The notes under the pieces are model-generated. The model did not search any database. It worked only from the letters and a program-made list of their open reading frames with translations, and was not told where the DNA came from. Positions 1 through 7,686 of a stretch of DNA of 45,274 nt are shown piece after piece. Origin of the DNA: Bacillota bacterium (GTDB taxonomy: Bacteria; Bacillota; UBA4882; UBA8346). How positions within the stretch are numbered: the stretch's first letter is position 1; each line of letters opens with the position of its first letter. The stretch covers positions 1-45,274 of the forward strand of contig JAEWZY010000080.1 in NCBI GenBank assembly GCA_023394955.1. Direction: 5' to 3'. Position numbers and translations under genes: made by a program.

Positions 1-249
1 TGTACCCACTATCCATTCGTAAAACCGGTGATCCAAGACATTTGCGGCGCCGGGATTAGGATTATTGACAATGGAGCCGCAGTAGCCGGGCAATTAGTAA
101 GAATACTGGAAGAAAGAGGATTAAGGGAAAATAACCGGAACAAAGGAGAGGTTATTTTCTATACCAGCGGTGTTTCCGAGGTGGTGAGCAAAGTGATGGG
201 GAAGCTATGGCCCGAACCGGTTTACCAAGTTTTTGAAGTAGAATTATAA
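1..249 (+). CDS. murI: Glutamate racemase, C-terminal part (cut by window start)
   Basis: Glutamate racemase interconverts L- and D-glutamate and supplies D-Glu for peptidoglycan. The reading frame is open from base 1 and begins with the residues CTHYP, the conserved C-terminal motif that carries the second catalytic cysteine of the family; a 'IRIIDNGAAVA' stretch follows, matching the family's substrate-binding tail. About two thirds of the protein lies upstream of the window. The stop at 247-249 is followed by about 150 bp without a gene. Confidence 0.9.
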   Translation, partial: CTHYPFVKPVIQDICGAGIRIIDNGAAVAGQLVRILEERGLRENNRNKGEVIFYTSGVSEVVSKVMGKLWPEPVYQVFEVEL

Positions 250-353
250 ATTTATATCTAATATTGAAGAATTGAGTTTCAGCTTTTGCGATTGTCTTTA
301 TATCGGTTCTCTTAATGGCCAAGCTTGTCAAACTATTTATACATGCATAGCGA

Positions 354-383
354 GCGCCGCTTTCCTACTCGGGGAGGCGGCGC
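354..383. other. GC-rich hairpin between murI and egsA
   Basis: A 7-bp perfect inverted repeat (354-360 GCGCCGC with 377-383) lies between the converging ends of murI and the glycerol-1-phosphate dehydrogenase gene. It could help end transcription of either gene, but no T-tract follows on either strand, so a terminator role is unproven. Confidence 0.3.
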
Positions 384-406
384 ACGTTATGTACTCGGAT
401 GATTTT

Positions 407-1762
407 TTAATAATTCATAACCTTAGCCGCTAATTCATCCAAAACCCCGATCTCAGCCGCGGTTTTAAAGATAGTATACCGGTTGCGATAATCTTTGGCG
501 CATAACAAGGTATCTTCCAATAGGGCATCATCGATCCCAATGTCGGCGGCGGTAATCGGGGAACCGAGCCGTTGGAAAATTTCCTTCACTTCCGACCAGG
601 ACGGGACCAAGGCCACTTCTTGCTTGATCAGTTCGAAATTATCAATGAAAGCGTCGATGCGGCGTTCTTGCTCTTCCCAGGTAAGAAAGTCGTCTGGATG
701 CTCCTTGATAATCGACGCCCCGAACTTCGGCCCGTATTTATCGCAAACGAATTTTTCCCGGGCTTCCCTACTCAACCGTTTCGCATTAATCTCGGTTTTA
801 TTTAGCTTGGCGGGGTCTATCTTTAAAAATGCCTCATAGAATTTGGCCGCATAACCGGTGGCCACCCCAACCGCGGTACCGTGACTGGGGGCGTGTTCTT
901 TACGGAGCAGTTTCATCATCTCCCAGTAATGAGCCATATTGTGTTCGACTGAGGCCACCGGGCGGGTATTGCCGATGATTAAAATCGTTAACCCGGCCAG
1001 GATCAAGGCTTCGATCAGGCTTTGGACTCCCGCCTCGGTTTGGGCTTTGATGCCGTCGATATTGTCTACGCATTTCCGGACCGCTTGGTCCACAATATCC
1101 ACCGACACCGGGCAATAAGCTTCACCGTTAATGATCTTGCCCACTCGCCAGTCGGCGATGGCGATATATTTACCCAGCACATCACCGAAACCGGAAATGA
1201 GCATCGGGTAAGGAGCATTGCGCATGATTTCCAAATCGCAGATTAAAACCTTAGGGTAAGTGGCTGGTTTGTTGATTTTCAAACCCCGGTTCAACAGGGG
1301 GGCTACTACCGAAGTGTACCCGTCCATGGAAGGGGCGGTACCGACACTGATGAAGGGAAGCTTAGTATTGACCGCCACATACCGGGTTAAGTCATTAATC
1401 GACCCGGAGCCCACCGCAATCAGGAAGTTGGTCCCTTTCTCCATGGCATATAAAATTTCTCCAATGGCCGACTCGTCCGGTTCCAATTCTCCTTCCCGTT
1501 CCAAAAGACATAAGGAGATTGAGTAGCCTGCTTGTTGTAATAATGATTCCACCTTTTTCCCCGCGATTTTGTAAGTATTTTCATCAGCCACCAACACGGC
1601 GTTTTTTCCGAAGTTTCGGGCGTTGATATAGCTCACGCAATTATCCACGATATTCGCGCCGATATAAATATCCATATCGGGTTTTTCATGAGGCATTCCA
1701 CAATCGCATTTAATTTCAGGGATAACGAGTTTGTGATGATCATATTCGATTATAACAGGCAT
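407..1762 (-). CDS. egsA: sn-Glycerol-1-phosphate dehydrogenase (AraM/EgsA family)
   Basis: Predicted to reduce dihydroxyacetone phosphate to sn-glycerol-1-phosphate with NAD(P)H, using a divalent metal in the iron-containing alcohol dehydrogenase fold. Visible features are a GSGSIND nucleotide-binding loop (about residues 118-124), TAPSMDGY (142-149), and metal-ligand regions GFGD, EHNMAH and PSHG. An N-terminal CDCGMPH cluster resembles a small metal site. The frame is open to 1900, but ATG at 1762 has a strong AAGGAGG six bases upstream, giving 451 residues. It is monocistronic, with its own promoter at 1936-1964 and a leader of about 165 nt. In Bacillus, AraM makes the G1P backbone of heptaprenylglyceryl lipids; whether that applies here is inference. 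Confidence 0.85.
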   Translation of the reverse strand: MPVIIEYDHHKLVIPEIKCDCGMPHEKPDMDIYIGANIVDNCVSYINARNFGKNAVLVADENTYKIAGKKVESLLQQAGYSISLCLLEREGELEPDESAIGEILYAMEKGTNFLIAVGSGSINDLTRYVAVNTKLPFISVGTAPSMDGYTSVVAPLLNRGLKINKPATYPKVLICDLEIMRNAPYPMLISGFGDVLGKYIAIADWRVGKIINGEAYCPVSVDIVDQAVRKCVDNIDGIKAQTEAGVQSLIEALILAGLTILIIGNTRPVASVEHNMAHYWEMMKLLRKEHAPSHGTAVGVATGYAAKFYEAFLKIDPAKLNKTEINAKRLSREAREKFVCDKYGPKFGASIIKEHPDDFLTWEEQERRIDAFIDNFELIKQEVALVPSWSEVKEIFQRLGSPITAADIGIDDALLEDTLLCAKDYRNRYTIFKTAAEIGVLDELAAKVMNY

Positions 1763-1935
1763 GGGTAACCTCCTTAGTTTTAGCTTTGCCGCTGAGAAAT
1801 GGTTGGGATTTTCAGTATAAATAAATGATCCATCGGCGCTACATAAGAATAAAAAAATAAAGACCAAACGGGCGCTTAATAGACACCGGATTGATCCCAT
1901 CTTTATCTCAAGGGCAAATAATTTAGTTATTATAA

Positions 1936-1964
1936 ATAATAAAGTAAAAGCGGCTAATTGTCAA
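1936..1964 (-). promoter_or_regulatory. Sigma-A type promoter of egsA
   Basis: On the minus strand, TTGACA (1959-1964) is followed after exactly 17 bp by TATTAT (1936-1941), a near-consensus housekeeping promoter pointing at egsA. It implies a 5' untranslated leader of about 165 nt in which I recognise no known riboswitch. Confidence 0.7.
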
Positions 1965-1977
1965 GACTACGGAAGGA

Positions 1978-2016
1978 TGTCAAAAGAAGTGGTGAATCCT
2001 CCCACTTCTTTTGACA
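1978..2016. terminator. 15-bp stem-loop between cotF-like gene and egsA
   Basis: A perfect 15-bp inverted repeat (1978-1992 with 2002-2016) with a 9-base loop. It sits just after the stop codon of the minus-strand coat gene, where a terminator is expected, but the T-run (2019-2025) lies on the plus-strand side. On the minus strand the stem is preceded by A's and not followed by T's. Confidence 0.55.
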
Positions 2017-2023
2017 GTCTTTT

Positions 2024-2374
2024 TTAATATGGTTCTTGAGTCTGATAATTTTGAAATTGTTGAGCTGTCTGCTGAATATCTTGCTGTGACGCTGCGGTCA
2101 ATTGGTACCAACCTTTCTTAAACATCATGTCAAACAGATCTCTGGCTGCCTGGTGCGACTCGTTTAAAATTTGCATCGTATCTTGATGGAGCACTTGATT
2201 ACTGGCCTCGCGGGAAAAGACATTGAAGTTATCGGTGATATATTTTTCCGTAGCCAAAATGTCGTTGATAAAGTCCCGCTCATTCATTTCCGGTCCTTTA
2301 ACTTTTGGCAATTGTCCGGTTTGGGGGTTTTTTAAAACGTTAGCGCTTTGACCTTGTTGGCTTTGGTTTGGCAT
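2024..2374 (-). CDS. Spore coat protein, CotF family
   Basis: A 116-residue protein with the CotF-family core: a ferritin-like helical segment containing DFINDILATEKYIT (about residues 34-47) and a second helix with DLFDMMFKKGWY (about 80-91). The N-terminus is rich in Gln, Ser and Asn and the C-terminus is Gln-rich. CotF-like proteins are small helical components of the spore coat, made in the mother cell. GGAGG precedes the ATG. It lies downstream of a second, shorter coat-like gene on the same strand, so the two probably form a small coat unit. Confidence 0.85.
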   Translation of the reverse strand: MPNQSQQGQSANVLKNPQTGQLPKVKGPEMNERDFINDILATEKYITDNFNVFSREASNQVLHQDTMQILNESHQAARDLFDMMFKKGWYQLTAASQQDIQQTAQQFQNYQTQEPY

Positions 2375-2398
2375 ATTATTTCCTCCTTTTCTTTGTTA

Positions 2399-2426
2399 GG
2401 CATGAAGCGCGAGGTATGAGGGATGA
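2399..2426. repeat. Degenerate heptamer repeat, GGCATGA type
   Basis: Four consecutive 7-bp units (GGCATGA, AGCGCGA, GGTATGA, GGGATGA) in the gap between the two coat genes. Similar degenerate heptamers recur at 4127-4154 and around 34783-34810. Confidence 0.55.
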
Positions 2427-2508
2427 GTATGGCGGTTGTCCTCTATCGCCCTGCCCTGGCTCCTTCGTGTTTATGGCAACTTGGAATTGGGTTTTTCTTA
2501 GTATACGG

Positions 2509-2781
2509 TTACTGTAGGTAGCCTTGGTTTGGATTGGATTGGACATATTGAAGCAGTTGATTGTAATGATTTTGGTGCATTTGGCCGACGCCGTCAATCT
2601 GGGTTTGAAGTTCAGGGTCAGTGCAAAAAGATGCATATTGGCGGCATTTTTTCATCGCCAACAACTCCCAGGACATGGCATCCTTTAAATAGGCCAAGTC
2701 TTTGGTAGTAATCACGTTTGGCGGTTGTTCCATACGTCCCTGGGATTCATAGGTCCCGGTATTTTGCTGGTTTTGGTTCAT
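2509..2781 (-). CDS. Small CotF-like spore coat protein
   Basis: A 90-residue helical protein. The core TTKDLAYLKDAMSWELLAMK followed by a Cys/Tyr-rich helix and GVGQMHQNHYNQLL matches the ferritin-like pattern of short CotF-related proteins encoded beside cotF in clostridia. The N-terminus is Asn/Gln-rich. ATG at 2781 is chosen over one at 2817 because GGGAG lies at the right distance before it. The protein is probably made late in sporulation together with the downstream coat gene; this is inferred from position only. Confidence 0.75.
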   Translation of the reverse strand: MNQNQQNTGTYESQGRMEQPPNVITTKDLAYLKDAMSWELLAMKKCRQYASFCTDPELQTQIDGVGQMHQNHYNQLLQYVQSNPNQGYLQ

Positions 2782-2925
2782 AAGCTCACTCCCTCTTCTT
2801 AAAAGATTTCCCATCATAATCTGCCCATCTCAAACTTTAATATTCCCCTAAAAAAAGCATGATTTTAACCAGGAGTAATACTTTGCCACCCTTTGGGAAA
2901 TCATCTACCTTAAGGAGGAGTCCTT

Positions 2926-4098
2926 TTGGAAAAGAAAAAAATAGCGGTAGTTTTAATTTTAATGATGGCATTTTCGGCGTTGCATCCGAAACTTGGTTTT
3001 GCCTTTTCGATTGACGCCAGGGCTGCCGTATTAATGGACCCGCTCTCTGGTAAGGTCCTCTTTGAACAGAACAAGGATCAGCGTTGGCCCCCGGCTAGCG
3101 TTACCAAGGTAATGACGATGCTTTTAATCATGGAGGCGATTGACTCAGGCAGAGTCAAATGGTCCGATTCGATCCGCACTTCTGCTCTTGCCGCCGGAAT
3201 GGGAGGGTCACAAGTATACTTAAAAGAAGGGGAAGAGTTTTCATTAGCAGAGATGTTCAAGACGATTGCGGTAGTCTCGGCTAATGACGCCAGTACAGCC
3301 GTGGCCGAGTATCTCTATGGTTCGGACCGGGATTTTATAGAAGCCATGAATAAGAAGGCTAAGGCTTTAGGTTTAAAAAATACCCATTTTGTCAATGAAA
3401 CCGGCTTGCCGGATCCCAACCATTATAGCAGCGCTTATGACTTGGCCCTCATCTCTAAGGAATTATTAAAATATCCGGAAGTCCTAAAATATACTTCAAT
3501 TTGGATGGACACTTTTCGTAACGGCGAGTTTCAATTACGCAATACCAATGAATTAATCAGGGTTTACCGGGGAACCGACGGTTTGAAAACCGGGCATACG
3601 GAGGAAGCCAAATATTGCCTGGCGGCTACCGCAAAAAAAGGGAATTTACGTTTGTTGAGCGTTATTTTAGGCGCGGTCAGCGACGGCAAACGGATCGCTG
3701 AGACCCGGCGTCTATTGGATTATGGTTTTCGCAACTATCAATGGGAATTGATTAAAAAAGCCGATCAAGAGCTGGGGAAGGTGTACTTGAATGGCGCTCG
3801 TCCTGAGATGACGCCGGTAGAGTTGAAAGAGAATTTCGGGGTTCTAGTTGAAAGAGGCCGGGAAAAGTTGGTTGAAACGGAATTGACGCCTATTGCAAAT
3901 TTGGAATATCCTATTAAAGCCGGAGGTAAAATCGGCCTTTTAAAAGCTATCTATCATGGAGAAGTACTGGCGGAGACGCCTGTTTATACTACGGTAGAAG
4001 TCAAAAAGGTAAATTTCTTAGTCCGTGGTTGGAGATGGTTCCGGGATTTACTTAGGGGATTCTTAAAGCGCGAAGCCGGTCAAAGTATAATTTATTGA
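2926..4098 (+). CDS. D-alanyl-D-alanine carboxypeptidase (peptidase S11, DacF/DacB-like)
   Basis: A penicillin-binding protein that trims the terminal D-Ala from peptidoglycan stem peptides outside the cytoplasmic membrane. All three active-site motifs are present: SVTK (Ser58, Lys61), SAN (118-120) and KTG (221-223). A signal peptide covers the first 26 or so residues, and a C-terminal PBP5-type domain ends in a basic amphipathic stretch (VRGWRWFRDLLRGFLKR) that would anchor it to the membrane. The start is TTG with AAGGAGG upstream. The size of 390 residues is normal for the family. A second S11 enzyme sits at 18927; which one acts in the spore cortex cannot be told from sequence. Confidence 0.92.
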   Translation: MEKKKIAVVLILMMAFSALHPKLGFAFSIDARAAVLMDPLSGKVLFEQNKDQRWPPASVTKVMTMLLIMEAIDSGRVKWSDSIRTSALAAGMGGSQVYLKEGEEFSLAEMFKTIAVVSANDASTAVAEYLYGSDRDFIEAMNKKAKALGLKNTHFVNETGLPDPNHYSSAYDLALISKELLKYPEVLKYTSIWMDTFRNGEFQLRNTNELIRVYRGTDGLKTGHTEEAKYCLAATAKKGNLRLLSVILGAVSDGKRIAETRRLLDYGFRNYQWELIKKADQELGKVYLNGARPEMTPVELKENFGVLVERGREKLVETELTPIANLEYPIKAGGKIGLLKAIYHGEVLAETPVYTTVEVKKVNFLVRGWRWFRDLLRGFLKREAGQSIIY

Positions 4099-4126
4099 AA
4101 AATCATTAATAATGGTAATATACGGA

Positions 4127-4154
4127 GGCATGAGGCGCGGGTCATTAGACACGA
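4127..4154. repeat. Degenerate heptamer repeat, GGCATGA type
   Basis: Four 7-bp units starting GGCATGA and GGCGCGG lie between the carboxypeptidase and the LysM gene. They match the type seen at 2399. Confidence 0.4.
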
Positions 4155-4239
4155 GTTAATATAGCTTGGACGATTGTTTCAGCTTTTGATCGTTGGACAA
4201 GCCAAGATGAATGATGGCAATTTCGGAGGGAGGCATTGA

Positions 4240-5214
4240 ATGATGAAGCAGGTTTATTGTAAAATTACAATCATTTTCTTTTGCGCTTTTCTGATGTTGG
4301 GATTTTTAAACAGATATGCCGGCGCAGCTACCATGCTTAAGTATGGTTCTAGAGGAAATCAGGTAATTGAGGTCCAAAAATATTTATTTCAGTTGAACTA
4401 TTTGAGGGTAAAGCCTACCGGATTTTATGGGAAATTGACTACCGAAGCGGTGAAAGTTTTTCAGATCGAACATAATTTGGCAGTTGACGGGGTGGCCGGT
4501 CCGGTTACCATGGACACCCTTAAGGAAGTGGCGGGTGACGGTCACCGGATTGTAGAATATACGGTTAAACCGGGGGATGAATTAGAAGTAATCGCCGCCC
4601 AACATCGAACTAATATGGCGGAGATTATGGCCCGTAATAACCTTCCCGATCAGCGAGTTGTGGTTGGCCAAAAATTAATTATAAAATTGGGAAAAAATTC
4701 GAGCGCCGGCCCGAATTCGCGTTTCCGCGGGGGAGGTATTCAAGCGCTATCATGGTCGACGGTAAATCAGTTGTGGAAAAAAGGAGAGGTAGCTAAGATT
4801 CTAGATCTGGAGACTGGTAAATCTTTTAAAGCTAAACGGCTTTATGGTTACTACCATGCGGATGTAGAGCCTTTGACCAAAGAGGATACTAAAATCATGA
4901 AAGAAGTTTACGGGGGCAAATGGAGTTGGGAGCGACGGGCTGTAGTGGTACAGATGAAGAACCTTTATATTGCCGCTTCCATTAATGGGATGCCCCACGG
5001 GGGACAATCGATTGATGACAATGATTTTGACGGCCAATTTTGCGTCCACTTTTTGGGCAGCAGAGTTCATCAAACAGGCCGGGTGGATCGGGCGCATCAT
5101 GCCATGATTGAACTGGCGGGCGGTTTCATCTTTTCCGGCAGCCAAATCGAAAGAAAAGTCCCTTCTCCGATAGGGGAACCAGGAGAAAGAGAGTTATTGA
5201 TCCCAGATTTTTAG
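4240..5214 (+). CDS. Secreted PG-binding and LysM protein with unassigned C-terminal domain
   Basis: An exported cell-wall or spore-wall protein of 324 residues. After a signal peptide (1-30, ending AGA-AT) comes a PG_binding_1 domain (about 35-95, with the typical GxYG and FQxxxxLxxDGxxGPxT pattern). A LysM domain follows (about 108-152, VKPGDELEVIA to VVGQKLIIK), then a domain of about 160 residues I cannot name. That domain has conserved-looking HADVEPLTKED, GKWSWERR, MPHGG and DGQFCVHFLGSRVH motifs. Histidines and acids in those motifs could form a metal or catalytic site, but that is a guess. The stop overlaps the tail of the minus-strand DUF3795 gene by 21 bp. Confidence 0.85.
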   Translation: MMKQVYCKITIIFFCAFLMLGFLNRYAGAATMLKYGSRGNQVIEVQKYLFQLNYLRVKPTGFYGKLTTEAVKVFQIEHNLAVDGVAGPVTMDTLKEVAGDGHRIVEYTVKPGDELEVIAAQHRTNMAEIMARNNLPDQRVVVGQKLIIKLGKNSSAGPNSRFRGGGIQALSWSTVNQLWKKGEVAKILDLETGKSFKAKRLYGYYHADVEPLTKEDTKIMKEVYGGKWSWERRAVVVQMKNLYIAASINGMPHGGQSIDDNDFDGQFCVHFLGSRVHQTGRVDRAHHAMIELAGGFIFSGSQIERKVPSPIGEPGERELLIPDF

Positions 5215-5727
5215 ATTATGCTGTAGGGCTTCGGTTTTGACTGCTTTTTGAAAGGACTCGGCTCTTTTTTGGAGATCGAGTTTTTTTTCTGCTTGGGCTG
5301 CGGCAACCAATTTCTTGATGGTATCGATCTCGAAATAAAGGAATGAAAGACAGAAAAAACTCCGCATCCGGTTGTTGTGAAAATACTGAAGGGCCTCTTC
5401 CAGCAAGGCTTGTTTTTCCATTTGTTCAGCAAACCATTTCTCAATACCGTTCTCTTTAATTTGGTTTAGATTATCCAGCCATTTTTTACGAGTATTAAAA
5501 CCCACCCAATCAGCTTGGAGAAATAGTCTTTCACAAGGGACAACAGCGCATTCGGCACAGGTTTCATAATTGTGTTTTTCAGTACAACACTTATAGGTAG
5601 CGCAGGACTCCCGGTTGGAACTGAGGCCGCATCCGGGGCATTTTGATCTGGATTGGGAGTGGAAACGAGGACAAAGCACACAAGACATACCGCAACAACC
5701 GACTAACTGGTATTGTTTATTTTTCAA
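5194..5727 (-). CDS. DUF3795 cysteine-rich protein
   Basis: A 177-residue cytosolic protein. The N-terminal 65 residues hold about thirteen cysteines in closely spaced pairs (CCGMSC, CPRF, CPGC, CATYKCC, CAECAVVPC), the DUF3795 signature, probably binding zinc or an Fe-S cluster. The C-terminal two thirds are helical and Gln/Lys-rich. The function of the family is unknown. AGGAGG lies before the ATG. The 3' end overlaps the convergent LysM gene. Confidence 0.8.
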   Translation of the reverse strand: MKNKQYQLVGCCGMSCVLCPRFHSQSRSKCPGCGLSSNRESCATYKCCTEKHNYETCAECAVVPCERLFLQADWVGFNTRKKWLDNLNQIKENGIEKWFAEQMEKQALLEEALQYFHNNRMRSFFCLSFLYFEIDTIKKLVAAAQAEKKLDLQKRAESFQKAVKTEALQHNLKIWDQ

Positions 5728-5975
5728 CTATTAACCTCCTAGGTCCGCTATTGGCGATTGACGATCTGCTTTTTTCCGAGTAATTTAAAGACTCGAGAGC
5801 GAGACTATTAAGCAAACTACCAGCAGCCAAAGCTGACAAATATATTATCGGTACTATTCATTAATTAGTTTAAAGCCTAACTACAAATTGATTTTTATTA
5901 AAAGGATGCGTTTATTTAACGCCGAAATTAGATATTGGTCGGTTAACAAAAGCCATTTTATAAAGGAGAGGTTAA

Positions 5976-6176
5976 ATGGAAAATAATGTCGGGACGATTG
6001 ATCGGATTATTAGAATAATCGTGGGTTTAGCGATGTTAAGCGTAGTTGTTTTAGTAAATGGGAGAGAGCGGTTCTGGGGTTTGCTGGGGTTAATTCCTTT
6101 GTTATCGGGAGTGATGGGGTTATGTCCTTTTTATGCTTTACTCGGTTTTAAAACATGCCCCTTTAAAGACAGATAA
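5976..6176 (+). CDS. DUF2892 (YgaP-like) small membrane protein
   Basis: A 66-residue protein with two hydrophobic helices (about 11-27 and 33-58). The family pattern is clear: NVGTIDRIIRIIVGL at the start, and a C-terminal GLCPFYALLGFKTCP with two conserved cysteines. DUF2892 segments also occur fused to rhodanese in YgaP; here it is alone. AAAGGAGAGG lies seven bases before the ATG. About 250 bp upstream carries no gene. Confidence 0.85.
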   Translation: MENNVGTIDRIIRIIVGLAMLSVVVLVNGRERFWGLLGLIPLLSGVMGLCPFYALLGFKTCPFKDR

Positions 6177-6229
6177 ATGCTTTTCATCCATTTTTAAATG
6201 AGGGATGGAAAAGACATAATCTCGCATCC

Positions 6230-6394
6230 TTAATCCATAAGAAAGAGCATGTAAAATGGGAGCGTTGTAATTATCAGAGCCAGTAGGAGAATGGCCCAAA
6301 AACCGAGTGGGTTTTTTTCACGGTAGGTCTCGAGTGCGAACAAAATGGTATAAAAAGAGATGACTAGCACTATAGCAAAGGCTAAATAACTCAT
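6230..6394 (-). CDS. 54-residue two-helix membrane protein at the end of the ger operon
   Basis: A short gene starting 26 bp after the gerC stop on the same strand. AAAGGAGG lies 11 bases before the ATG. The product has two predicted membrane helices (about residues 3-19 and 30-52) joined by a charged loop, ETYREKNPLG. Bacillus ger operons often have a small two-helix 'D' protein next to them that modulates receptor function, so a germination role is plausible. I do not recognise a specific family, and the assignment rests on position and topology. Confidence 0.7.
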   Translation of the reverse strand: MSYLAFAIVLVISFYTILFALETYREKNPLGFWAILLLALIITTLPFYMLFLMD

Positions 6395-6420
6395 TTAAAG
6401 AGAGTCCTCCTTTTAAAGTT

Positions 6421-7686
6421 TCAACGGCTCTCCGGGGGCTGGAATTGGACACCGACCCGGCGCAGATCTACTTTGACTTCCACACTAATCCGGGCGTCTT
6501 TGAATTTGTCGGGCCAATGGTAGTTTTCATATTTGGGAGAAGTGATAAAGGTACTCCTTACTTTTTCACCGAAACCGAAGACATCGGAGTTATACTCCTG
6601 TTGAGCTTTCTCAATGACCTTCTCGACCCGGTTCTTTAATTCTACGGCAATCACCCGGCTTAAAAATTTTTCCAATTTTGGCTGGGTATAATCGATCTGA
6701 CTTTGAATACTTAATAGATCCGCTTCCAGTTTTAATTGGACCTTAAATCGATCAACCTTCTTTTGACGCTGGTATTGAATTTTAACCGGCGCGGTCGCCA
6801 GCAGCTTAAAAACAACATAATTTCCTTTTTTCAAGGGGTCTTCGATGGTGAGCATCGCTTCCTTGAACTCATCATTCAATAGCAACAGAATTTGGGTTTC
6901 GTAGAGATCGAAAATACCGACCATCCGGTCTTTTTTAAAGATCGCCGACCCGATAAATCGAACGTCATCCTGTTTTTGCGGTCCCTTTTCTTGCGAGGGC
7001 CCTCCCGCGCCGGATCCGGATTCGCCTCCCCCTAATTGGGCTTGATTTTTGGCTGGTTCTGCTTCCGATCCCTCTTTTCTCCGATAATTGTCCAAGAGGG
7101 GAAGATAGTTTTCTTGAGCAAAAGCCTCATAATATTTGAGAAAGTCATTTAAGGTAACTGTCGGATACATTCCGGTCCGCCGTGACAGCGCCGCCAAGGC
7201 GTTAACGTATTCCGAAGGTTTGTTTTCCAGCCGCGGTTGGACGCGTAATATTTCGGCGGCTTTTCCTTTACAAACGAAAATTAGCAAGGTACGGCGCATC
7301 TCGCGATAACGGATTAGATTGTCGATCCATCTTTCAACTCCATGGCGGGCTAATTCCTCGCCAATGATCAGGAGCCGATTCTGGATCAGGGTGATCTCTC
7401 GGTTAACCGTAGTATTGATCAAGTTAAAAGCTTCGTAAATAGAAGGAGCATCCATGGATACCAAAAAGACTCCGGGCTTATCACCGGCTCCACCGCCTTG
7501 TTCACCGCCTAGCATGGAGGGGATTGCGATCATAGTGGTTACGGTCACTCCTTTTTGATCCGGTCCTAAGTCCAGTCCGAGAGCCTGAACCAGTCCCAGG
7601 CTTTCCAACTCGCGCCGATCCCAACAGCCGTTGGCTAAGATAGCGATCATTATTAACAAACAGATAACTATGACTCGTTTAATCAT
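6421..7686 (-). CDS. gerC: Spore germination lipoprotein, Ger(x)C family
   Basis: The C subunit of a germinant receptor, anchored to the outer face of the spore inner membrane. A lipoprotein signal ends in LANGC with Cys21 as the lipid site, followed by WDRRELESLG, the hallmark start of the mature family. Two family domains follow, with a low-complexity Gly/Ser/Glu linker near residues 215-240. ATG at 7686 is preferred over GTG at 7698 because AGGTGG lies eight bases before it. The gene overlaps the gerB stop by 8 bp, indicating translational coupling. The order A-B-C is the canonical one. Confidence 0.92.
   Translation of the reverse strand: MIKRVIVICLLIMIAILANGCWDRRELESLGLVQALGLDLGPDQKGVTVTTMIAIPSMLGGEQGGGAGDKPGVFLVSMDAPSIYEAFNLINTTVNREITLIQNRLLIIGEELARHGVERWIDNLIRYREMRRTLLIFVCKGKAAEILRVQPRLENKPSEYVNALAALSRRTGMYPTVTLNDFLKYYEAFAQENYLPLLDNYRRKEGSEAEPAKNQAQLGGGESGSGAGGPSQEKGPQKQDDVRFIGSAIFKKDRMVGIFDLYETQILLLLNDEFKEAMLTIEDPLKKGNYVVFKLLATAPVKIQYQRQKKVDRFKVQLKLEADLLSIQSQIDYTQPKLEKFLSRVIAVELKNRVEKVIEKAQQEYNSDVFGFGEKVRSTFITSPKYENYHWPDKFKDARISVEVKVDLRRVGVQFQPPESR

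Noticed and set aside
1763..1900. 46-codon N-terminal extension of the glycerol-1-phosphate dehydrogenase, resembling a signal peptide
   Set aside because: A strong AAGGAGG sits before the internal ATG at 1762, family members are cytosolic, and the upstream ATG lacks a ribosome site.
2376..2636. 86-codon minus-strand frame over the coat genes
   Set aside because: It overlaps the small coat gene in another frame and runs through heptamer repeats; no family pattern.
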